Source: Arenicellaceae bacterium
Lineage (GTDB): Bacteria; Pseudomonadota; Gammaproteobacteria; Arenicellales; Arenicellaceae
Direction of reading: 5' to 3'
NCBI GenBank assembly: GCA_029246505.1
Contig: JAQWNC010000011.1
Span: forward strand, 1-64,000
DNA length: 64,000 nucleotides
Shown here: one piece after another, positions 57,290 to 64,000 of the stretch
Layout of the letters: every line of letters starts with the position of its first letter
Numbering within the stretch: the first letter of the stretch is position 1
Program-made: the position numbers and the translations under genes
The notes under the pieces: model-generated
Seen by the model: the letters and a program-made list of their open reading frames with translations, nothing else
The model's database searches: none
Told to the model about the DNA's origin: nothing

Positions 57290-58825
57290 CTAAGCGACAA
57301 CTTCCAAGTCACCCTCATCGGCATCAACATCTATTGGGCCGTTTGTAACGCGTAACTTTTTTGCTCCTTCGCTACGCTCCAACTCTAACGCCTCTAAATA
57401 ATGCTCGCTCACATCTCCCGTGATGTACTTTTTATCGAAGCACGATGTATCAAACCCTTTAATATCGGGATTGCCAGCACTTGCACATTCGACCAGGTCA
57501 TCAAGATCCTGGTACCAGAGATGATCTGCACCAATCAAATTACATACTTCTTCAACACTTCGACCATTAGCGACCAACTCTGAAGCTGTCGGCATATCAA
57601 TTCCGTAAACATTTGGATAACGAACCGGTGGAGCAGCCGAGGCGAAATATACTTTTTTTGCACCAGACTCCCTAGCCATTATAACGATTTGGCTAGAAGT
57701 TGTCCCCCGCACAATCGAGTCATCCACTAGCAGCACGTTCTTATCGCGAAACTCCAGTTCAATTGAATTCAATTTCTGACGCACAGACTTTTTACGTTCC
57801 TCCTGTCCAGGCATGATAAATGTACGACCAATGTAGCGATTTTTCATAAATCCTTCACGGTAAGGAACACCCAGATGATAAGACAACTGTAAGGCTGAAG
57901 TCCGACTTGTATCTGGAATAGGGATGACTACATCGATAGGTTTATCCGGCAAGTTCTGCTTTATTTTTCTGGCTAACGCATCTCCCATTCTCAAACGAGT
58001 CTTGTAAACTGAAATACCGTCGATCATAGAGTCTGGTCTAGCGAAGTATACGTGCTCGAATATGCAAGGTGCATAGGCACTTTGTTTGGCGCACTGCCGC
58101 TTATGCACTTTACCGTCAAATTCGACCAGAACCGCTTGCCCGGGATGGACGTCGTCAACAACGTCAAAACCCAACCCATCTAAAGCGACACTTTCAGATG
58201 CGACGATATGTTCTGCACCTGTTTCTGTATGCCTTATACCCCTTATAAGTGGGCGAATACCGTACGAATCTCTAAAGGAGACGATTCCGAACCCGACGAT
58301 AAGTGCAACCACGGCAAAACCACCACTACATCGCTCAAAAACGCCTTCAATAGCCTTAAATACGGCTTCTGGAGGCAGTTTACTTTCACCCTCAGGTATA
58401 TGCCTCAACAGCTCGTGAGCAAACACATTGAGTAAAATTTCAGAGTCCGAGTTTGTATTTAGATGACGCCGATCTTCTCGATATAAGTCGTCTCTTAACT
58501 CAACTGCGTTAACTAAATTACCATTATGTGCTAGCGCAATTCCAAAAGGTGAATTCACATAGAACGGCTGCGCCTCCGAAACAGAGCTAGACCCGGCTGT
58601 CGGATACCGACAATGCCCTAAACCCGAGTTTCCTTCGAGTTTTTGCATATGCCTCATATGAAATACGTCTTTGGCAAGTCCATTAGCCTTGCGCAAATAA
58701 AGACGGTTATTCGCGCTTGTAACAATACCTGCTGCGTCCTGCCCCCGGTGCTGAAGTATCGTCAAACCATCGTAAAGCGCCTGATTTACCGGGCTTTGAC
58801 CAACTATCGCTATGATGCCGCACAT
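57290..58825 (-). CDS. purF: Amidophosphoribosyltransferase
   Basis: PurF transfers ammonia from glutamine to PRPP, the first step of purine synthesis. Cys2 after the start Met ([10 protein letters not shown]) is the glutaminase nucleophile. [12 protein letters not shown] follows, and the phosphoribosyltransferase loop is [13 protein letters not shown]. 511 residues is normal. It lies downstream of cvpA after 94 bases. Confidence 0.98.
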   Translation of the reverse strand: MCGIIAIVGQSPVNQALYDGLTILQHRGQDAAGIVTSANNRLYLRKANGLAKDVFHMRHMQKLEGNSGLGHCRYPTAGSSSVSEAQPFYVNSPFGIALAHNGNLVNAVELRDDLYREDRRHLNTNSDSEILLNVFAHELLRHIPEGESKLPPEAVFKAIEGVFERCSGGFAVVALIVGFGIVSFRDSYGIRPLIRGIRHTETGAEHIVASESVALDGLGFDVVDDVHPGQAVLVEFDGKVHKRQCAKQSAYAPCIFEHVYFARPDSMIDGISVYKTRLRMGDALARKIKQNLPDKPIDVVIPIPDTSRTSALQLSYHLGVPYREGFMKNRYIGRTFIMPGQEERKKSVRQKLNSIELEFRDKNVLLVDDSIVRGTTSSQIVIMARESGAKKVYFASAAPPVRYPNVYGIDMPTASELVANGRSVEEVCNLIGADHLWYQDLDDLVECASAGNPDIKGFDTSCFDKKYITGDVSEHYLEALELERSEGAKKLRVTNGPIDVDADEGDLEVVA

Positions 58826-58919
58826 AATTTATAAGTACTAGAACTCTACAATCTGGTGATAAAGAAAACCAAAAACAAAATAACTACTAAGTGCAAATTT
58901 AATAACAGCTTTAAACATA

Positions 58920-59408
58920 TCAACTCGCTGGGGATTCAGCCACTACCTTGGGTAATAGCTGGCTAATTAGGTCTGCAGTAGGATCAAAGTAAGAAATAAA
59001 ATTTGAGGCCAACCAAAATTCTGATCTACTTAATTCGATACCCCTTGAAACAATAATAAGTATCGCGATTAACAAAATTGCGCGCAGTACACCAAAGGCT
59101 GCACCGAGCAATCTATCCGGCCCTTGAATAGCCTTAACTGCGATAGCCTTATAAAGCAAATAACTGACAATACTGAACAAAAACAAACTAACCACGAATA
59201 CCACAACAAAAGCAATACCGCTCTGCAAAGCTACGCCGGGGATATACTTTGCAACTAAAGGAACTGCCCAGTCTGCATAGCTCAAACCAAGCCAGAAGGC
59301 GAGCACCCATGAAATGATCGACAAAGCTTCCCGAATTAAACCACGCATCAACCCGACGCCAACCGAGATCGCCACGATAATCACCAATATAATATCCAAG
59401 CCACTCAT
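58920..59408 (-). CDS. cvpA: Colicin V production protein CvpA
   Basis: A 162-residue membrane protein with four hydrophobic segments. LDIILVIIVAISVGVGLMRG opens the CvpA domain, and GPDRLLGAAFGVLRAILLI is the typical third segment. The role is poorly defined; loss affects envelope integrity and colicin V export in E. coli. It is located between the SPOR gene and purF, as elsewhere. Confidence 0.93.
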   Translation of the reverse strand: MSGLDIILVIIVAISVGVGLMRGLIREALSIISWVLAFWLGLSYADWAVPLVAKYIPGVALQSGIAFVVVFVVSLFLFSIVSYLLYKAIAVKAIQGPDRLLGAAFGVLRAILLIAILIIVSRGIELSRSEFWLASNFISYFDPTADLISQLLPKVVAESPAS

Positions 59409-59426
59409 ATGCGTATCTAATCGATA

Positions 59427-60020
59427 TTAAGGAAAAACGGTTATCAAGCCCGGCTCACCCGTTTGCTGTTCCAGACGAGTTCTAGCCCTAGCCGCATCTA
59501 CTCGCCGCTGGTAAGGCCCAATCCAAATACGAGTCGCCATCCCCCTGGAAGTCTCGATAGTATCTGTATCGGGTTCAAATCCTTTACTGCTTAAATCCAC
59601 AAGAAGTTTTTTAACGTTCACAGCATTCACAAAGGTGCCTACCCTTACCATCCAACCTCGCTCCACAGTGTTTGCAGAAACTGCAGGCGATCCAAGTTTT
59701 TTCACCACCGGCTTGCTTGCGGGCGTACGTTTGGGGGCAGAGCTGTCTGCTACCACAGTTTTCGGCTCGGCACCTTTGTCAATGATTGTACTATTTTCTT
59801 CGATTGGGGTTATCTTCGAAACAAAGACAGTAACTTCTTCTTCGCTTGATACATAATCGTTTCTAAGCCCTTGAATAAATTGACCTTGATCGGATATTGA
59901 AGTTGAATCAAACCCATCATCACTATCCAAGATAACAGGCAATATTATCACTGCAAGACCAATCAGAATCGCTGCACCTACCAAACGCTTCTTTGGGTCA
60001 AATTCTTCCACTACCGACAT
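59427..60020 (-). CDS. SPOR-domain protein, DedD-like
   Basis: A 197-residue bitopic protein. KKRLVGAAILIGLAVIILPVIL is the membrane segment after a short cytoplasmic tail. An Asp/Lys/Pro-rich linker leads to a C-terminal SPOR domain (GWMVRVGTFVNAVNVKKL, then TRIWIGPYQ). SPOR domains bind denuded glycan at the division septum. Its position between folC and cvpA matches dedD. Confidence 0.9.
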   Translation of the reverse strand: MSVVEEFDPKKRLVGAAILIGLAVIILPVILDSDDGFDSTSISDQGQFIQGLRNDYVSSEEEVTVFVSKITPIEENSTIIDKGAEPKTVVADSSAPKRTPASKPVVKKLGSPAVSANTVERGWMVRVGTFVNAVNVKKLLVDLSSKGFEPDTDTIETSRGMATRIWIGPYQRRVDAARARTRLEQQTGEPGLITVFP

Positions 60021-60046
60021 ATAATCAGATCGTGCTAAAAAGGCGT

Positions 60047-61336
60047 TTATTCAGTTACCGATTGGTGTGCGAGTATATCACCGACCAGTAAAAACGAACC
60101 GAAAACTATTAGTAGATCGTCGTCTTTCAGAATCTTCATTACTTCCTCCCAGAGTTCAACGCTATCACCTCGGCCCATAATTCTTGCGGTCACGTTCCTA
60201 GAATTCGCAGCCTGATTTAGACATTCTTCCAAACCCCCGGCGGAAAACGCTCTCGGAGAGTCCAATTCGACAATAAACCAATTATCAACATATTCTACAA
60301 TATGCTCCAGCGCTGGCACAACCGACTTGTCAGCAAGCATTCCAAATATCGCGTACACCCTGCCCGCAATCGAAAAATCTCGCAAAAATCTTGATAATGC
60401 TCGAACTGAGTCTTCATTATGCGCGACATCTAAAACAATTAGCGGCCTATCTGACAAAACTTGCTTCCGACCTGAAATAATCGCACAACTAAATGCTTTC
60501 TCCAGGGCAGAGTCTGGAATATCAAAACACTGCTGCGCTTTTAACAGTTTAACCACGCAAGCCGCATTATCTAGTTGCTCCAAACCACCAGAAAATGGCG
60601 TAGTCAATAAATCGGTCAGGGTTCCGCCATTTGTATCAACCAGTAAAAAGTCTCCATCTTTGTCCAAAAAGTCGAAGTCTTGACCAAGTAGCAATATCTG
60701 AACTTCAACCACGTCTGCACGCTCAACTACAGTTTGCGGCAAATCTCGATCACCGCACACTACAAGCTGTCTGTTCCTTAGCAGACCAGCTTTCTCAAAA
60801 CCAATCAGCTCTCGAGTATCACCAAGTAATTTAGTGTGATCCAGCGCAATGTTCGTCAATAGAAGTGCATCAGCATCAAGCAGGTTCATAACATCCAGCC
60901 GCCCACCTAAACCTGCCTCCAATACAAGCACATCCAACCCTGCATTTGAGAACACAATGAAAGCGGCTAACGAAGTAAATTCAAAAAAGGTTAATGGCTC
61001 ATTCTCACGCGCTTTCTCTACCTCCATAAAGGCAAAAATTAGCAGTGCATCACTAACTTCAACGCCATTCACACGAATACGTTCAGTGAATCTAATCAAA
61101 TGCGGTGACGTATAACTGCCAACCGGAATATCAGCACATCTAAACGCTTGTGTTAGTAACTCTACACAGCTGCCCTTGCCATTAGTGCCTGCGACCGTAA
61201 TCAAATACGGTAGTCTGTCAGTTAACCTTAACCTCTCAAATACTTTTTGAGGACGATCCAGACTGAACTCCATTTCTTGTGGATGCAAAGATTGCATATG
61301 ATCAATCCACACATCAATATTTTGACTATCAAGCAT
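60047..61336 (-). CDS. folC: Dihydrofolate/folylpolyglutamate synthase
   Basis: FolC adds glutamates to folates and, in bacteria, makes dihydrofolate. The 429-residue Mur-ligase-like protein has the P-loop VAGTNGKGSCVELL, SYTSPHLIRFTERIRVNG, and LGGRLDVMNLLDA. The C-terminal domain has LDVAHNEDSVRAL. It lies between trpF and the SPOR gene with no accD, which usually precedes it. Confidence 0.96.
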   Translation of the reverse strand: MLDSQNIDVWIDHMQSLHPQEMEFSLDRPQKVFERLRLTDRLPYLITVAGTNGKGSCVELLTQAFRCADIPVGSYTSPHLIRFTERIRVNGVEVSDALLIFAFMEVEKARENEPLTFFEFTSLAAFIVFSNAGLDVLVLEAGLGGRLDVMNLLDADALLLTNIALDHTKLLGDTRELIGFEKAGLLRNRQLVVCGDRDLPQTVVERADVVEVQILLLGQDFDFLDKDGDFLLVDTNGGTLTDLLTTPFSGGLEQLDNAACVVKLLKAQQCFDIPDSALEKAFSCAIISGRKQVLSDRPLIVLDVAHNEDSVRALSRFLRDFSIAGRVYAIFGMLADKSVVPALEHIVEYVDNWFIVELDSPRAFSAGGLEECLNQAANSRNVTARIMGRGDSVELWEEVMKILKDDDLLIVFGSFLLVGDILAHQSVTE

Positions 61337-61425
61337 TCAATACAAATAAAACAGTCGTATATAGCATCGTCATCTTACTAGTCAGCATAGGGACACACTC
61401 AATATTTGCTGGTAACTCAAGAGCC

Positions 61426-62055
61426 TTATGATTCAATCCTGGCAGATGCTATTTGCTCGAAGCTGGCAATTAGTTTTTTTGAGTCCTTTATACCCGGCTC
61501 AAGCTCGATACCGCTATTAAGATCAACGGCATAAGGATTTAGTTGCCGTAGGGGCTCACGCAAGTAATCCGGCCCTAAGCCACCTGCCAAAATCAACGGC
61601 GCTTGGCTAGCGGAAGGCCATGCTTTTCGATCAAAAGCCTGTCCTGTACCACCATAACTCTGCGTATTGCTAGCATCCAACAAAAATGCTCGCGCTGAGG
61701 CATAACCAAGGTCGCTAGTATTTAGCTCTCTTGAATGTTCTGCTGATACGGCCTTAATATATGGCAAGCCTAAAGATTCCGCAAAATCAGGGCTTTCATC
61801 ACCGTGCAGTTGCACAAGATCAAGGCCAACTTCACTATTGATCTGACGAACTTCTCTAGCACCCAGATTCACAAAAACACCCACCAAATTTACAAATGCA
61901 GGAACAACTTCTCTAACCTTTTTCGCTTCATGTATATCGACAAACCGCGGACTCGCTGGGTGGAAAATAATACCAATTGCATCAGCACCTAACCGCACGG
62001 CTAGCGCAGCATCCTCCGCTCTGGTAATCCCACAAATCTTTACTCGTGTGCGCAT
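61426..62055 (-). CDS. trpF: Phosphoribosylanthranilate isomerase
   Basis: TrpF opens the ribose ring in tryptophan synthesis. The start at MRTRVKICGIT (62055) gives 209 residues; a GTG or ATG at 62073 would overlap truA. The barrel motifs KICGITRAEDA, DLVQLHGDES, LILAGGLGP and VDLNSGIELEPGIKD are in place. It starts 11 bases after the truA stop. No trpA or trpB is present nearby. Confidence 0.96.
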   Translation of the reverse strand: MRTRVKICGITRAEDAALAVRLGADAIGIIFHPASPRFVDIHEAKKVREVVPAFVNLVGVFVNLGAREVRQINSEVGLDLVQLHGDESPDFAESLGLPYIKAVSAEHSRELNTSDLGYASARAFLLDASNTQSYGGTGQAFDRKAWPSASQAPLILAGGLGPDYLREPLRQLNPYAVDLNSGIELEPGIKDSKKLIASFEQIASARIES

Positions 62056-62066
62056 TTTAAATCTAA

Positions 62067-62870
62067 TCACCAAAATCTAACTGGCTTAGGTACCGGCATA
62101 ATAATCGCAAACTCTGTTGGATACTCAACTTTAGCTAGATATAAGCCCTCAGGTCTTCCGGTAACACCGCCCTTGGTTCTATCTTTTGCCTGTAATACAG
62201 TTTTTGCCCATTCTACCGGTTCCTCACCTGCACCAATAGTAAGAAGTACGCCGACAAGGTTTCTGACCATATGCTGTAAAAATGCGTTTGCCACTACGTC
62301 AATCCAAATCCAAGGACCTGCGGATGCAACCTCCAACTTCGTAATCGTTCTAACCGGTGAGCGCGCTTGACAGCCAGAAGCACGGAAGGAACTATAGTCA
62401 TTCTCTCCGGTCAAATACGTGGTGGCTTTTTGCATTGCGGACACATTAATCTTACGGTATTCATGAGTAACCAACTGGCCATACACCGCACTGGCTTCGC
62501 GTTGATTTAATATAATATAGCGATAGCTCCGTCTAATGGCTTTAAATCTAGCATGAAAATCATCGCTGACTCGTTGTGCGGCTCGCAAACGAATATCAAA
62601 CGGTAAATCCGTATTAGCACCCATTACCCAGGCTCGATCAGTTCGCTCTACCGGGCTGTCAAAATGGATTACCTGCCCTGTTGCATGTACTCCGCTATCA
62701 GTCCGACCCGCAGTAATAACAGATATCGGTTGGCCCGCTACATTAGAAAGTCCCTGTTCGACGCAACGCTGCACAGTTCGCTCACCATCCTGTGATTGCC
62801 ACCCCTTAAAGTCACTACCTCGATATTCGACCACCGCTGCATATCGTGCGTTTAATTCTTGTTGAGCCAA
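62067..62870 (-). CDS. truA: tRNA pseudouridine(38-40) synthase TruA
   Basis: TruA makes pseudouridines 38-40 in the anticodon stem of tRNAs. The 267-residue protein has AAVVEYRGSDFKGWQSQ near the start, the catalytic Asp in AGRTDSGVHATGQVIHF, and FLQHMVRNLVGVLLTIG near the end. It follows fimV after about 130 bases, the usual fimV-truA-trpF order. Confidence 0.97.
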   Translation of the reverse strand: MAQQELNARYAAVVEYRGSDFKGWQSQDGERTVQRCVEQGLSNVAGQPISVITAGRTDSGVHATGQVIHFDSPVERTDRAWVMGANTDLPFDIRLRAAQRVSDDFHARFKAIRRSYRYIILNQREASAVYGQLVTHEYRKINVSAMQKATTYLTGENDYSSFRASGCQARSPVRTITKLEVASAGPWIWIDVVANAFLQHMVRNLVGVLLTIGAGEEPVEWAKTVLQAKDRTKGGVTGRPEGLYLAKVEYPTEFAIIMPVPKPVRFW

Positions 62871-63001
62871 AATATTGATTAACAGCTTAAGCTACATTGA
62901 CGGGTACTACTATTATAGGCATCGCAATGAATGGTAAAGATATTCACATCAGATCATAAAAATGCTAAGTGCCACCCAACGAGAGAAACGAATAAGTACA
63001 A

Positions 63002-64000
63002 TCAGGCATTCAGTTCAGACAAGATCTCAGACGCGCGTTTCTTTTGTTTGCTATTTCCATGCTCCATTACATCTATAAGAATTTGACCTGCGCCTTCCCC
63101 ATCACCCAATTCAACATAAACCTCGGCTAAATCAAGCTGGGTTTGTATATCTTCAGAATCTAACGCCTGAATCGAACCAGCATCACTAGCATTCTCACTT
63201 ATTGTAAGATCGGACAATTCACTAAGCTCGCCGACAGCAGTAGCATCGGGAGTCAGCATCTTTGAATCATGTTCAATGCTATCACTGAGATCAATATTAA
63301 ATTCGCTACTAGATACCGTTGGTACACCATTCGAAAGGCCCTCACTTGGCAGATTGATCGTCGACATATCCAGTGTTTTCGCATTACTCTCCTGCACGTC
63401 GAACGCGAGCCCGTCGCTTGATAGAGAATCACCCAATCGAATCGGTGCGCCCGAACTAGCATCACCAGTTGTGGCAAAAATCGGGGTTGTTAATCCCAGC
63501 CCTTGACCCATTTTGACAACTTTACGCCAAAGCTTGTCTTCAGCAACTTTTTTATCGGCATAAAATTGTTCTGCAAGACTTTCAAATTCAGCCTTATTTT
63601 CTTGCTTATGGTAAATTTCGAGTAATTTAAGCCGGATGTCAAAACGATCATCTGAGCGTTTAAGCCCCTCTTTTAGTACCTCTATAGCCTGATCATCGCG
63701 TCTATAAGCAAGGTAAACTTTTGCCCCAACGAGTGGATCCACATCATCTGAGTGAGCGGTAGCGGCATCATCATTATATACGGTTAAAAATGAAGAACTC
63801 TTGCCTTGCGAACGACCAACGCCAAGACCATCGTCGTCGAGATCAACTCCCTCATGCAGACTAGCGGCATCGAATTGACTATGCGTCCCCTCAACGGCCA
63901 TCGAAGGCATACTATGCCCAAACTCCTCTTGTGCCCTGCGACGACGCAAGAACAGTAAAGCGAAAAGTGCGGCAATAGCAGCTCCAATTACCCCCAACGT
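63002..64000 (-). CDS. fimV: FimV family protein, C-terminal part (runs off right edge)
   Basis: The open frame continues to the right edge, so the gene's N-terminal part is outside the window. Visible are a membrane segment (AAIAALFALLFLRRRRA), then a cytoplasmic region with TPR-like repeats (VYLAYRRDDQAIEVLKEG) and an acidic linker. At the end is the FimV C-terminal domain, DIQTQLDLAEVYVELGDGEG then LSELNA. FimV is an inner-membrane hub that activates type IV pilus function and polar placement in Pseudomonas. Position next to truA fits. Confidence 0.9.
   Translation of the reverse strand, partial: TLGVIGAAIAALFALLFLRRRRAQEEFGHSMPSMAVEGTHSQFDAASLHEGVDLDDDGLGVGRSQGKSSSFLTVYNDDAATAHSDDVDPLVGAKVYLAYRRDDQAIEVLKEGLKRSDDRFDIRLKLLEIYHKQENKAEFESLAEQFYADKKVAEDKLWRKVVKMGQGLGLTTPIFATTGDASSGAPIRLGDSLSSDGLAFDVQESNAKTLDMSTINLPSEGLSNGVPTVSSSEFNIDLSDSIEHDSKMLTPDATAVGELSELSDLTISENASDAGSIQALDSEDIQTQLDLAEVYVELGDGEGAGQILIDVMEHGNSKQKKRASEILSELNA

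Noticed and set aside
60327-60683. A 118-codon plus-strand frame opposite folC
   Set aside because: It is antisense to a conserved gene and shows no protein features.
1-64000. CRISPR arrays, insertion sequences with terminal repeats, and rRNA
   Set aside because: I saw no regularly spaced repeats, transposase genes or rRNA segments.

Overview
The window reads as chromosomal DNA of a gammaproteobacterium, most likely a free-living Gram-negative from a marine or little-cultivated lineage; I cannot name the genus. The evidence is gene order. Recognisable gammaproteobacterial blocks include trmJ/suhB, rlmN-pilW-rodZ-hisS-yfgM-bamB-der, lepA-lepB-DUF4845-rnc-era-recO-pdxJ, sdhCDAB with sdhE and ygfZ, and fimV-truA-trpF-folC-SPOR-cvpA-purF-metZ. 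By eye the base composition is moderate and fairly even.

Layout. 1-2.5 kb: the truncated end of a phage-type metallophosphoesterase abuts an NHL beta-propeller gene that has lost its own start, followed by a secreted DUF6152 protein. 2.5-4.5 kb: an exported amidohydrolase and the tail of a TonB-dependent receptor. 4.5-14.9 kb: two tRNAs (Cys, Gly) with a promoter and a terminator, then pgsA, uvrC, a family 5 uracil-DNA glycosylase, efp, an MFS transporter, aroC, apbC, xseA and a degenerate LytM protein. 14.9-22.6 kb: a six-gene leftward envelope-glycoconjugate cluster (SDR, methyltransferase, hexapeptide acyltransferase, GT2, UPF0104 membrane protein, and a 936-residue fusion of a GT4 glycosyltransferase to a GlpD-like flavoprotein). 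22.7-37.6 kb: der-bamB-yfgM-hisS-rodZ-pilW-rlmN-ndk-iscA-cysE-trmJ, then suhB and mutS. 37.7-48 kb: dsbC, a broken lytic transglycosylase, the pdxJ-to-lepA block read leftward, and nadB. 48-55 kb: a LysR remnant, a second secreted protein related to the DUF6152 one, sdhE, sdhBADC, an SdhAF4-like gene, ygfZ and ftsB. 55-64 kb: a broken outer-membrane beta-barrel gene, metZ, purF, cvpA, a SPOR protein, folC, trpF, truA and the C-terminal part of FimV.

Most of the window is housekeeping: translation and RNA modification, DNA repair, iron-sulfur and flavin enzyme maturation, envelope assembly, and purine, NAD, pyridoxal, methionine and aromatic biosynthesis. What stands out is how these blocks are joined. 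Genes that usually sit inside them are missing (iscRSU, hscBA-fdx, ispG, accD, acpS, and the rpoE/mucABD group), the sdh operon lies between sdhE and ygfZ, and decayed genes cluster near the seams. The least conventional locus is the glycoconjugate cluster with its GT4-GlpD fusion, my best candidate for an undescribed pathway. Its product cannot be read from sequence alone.
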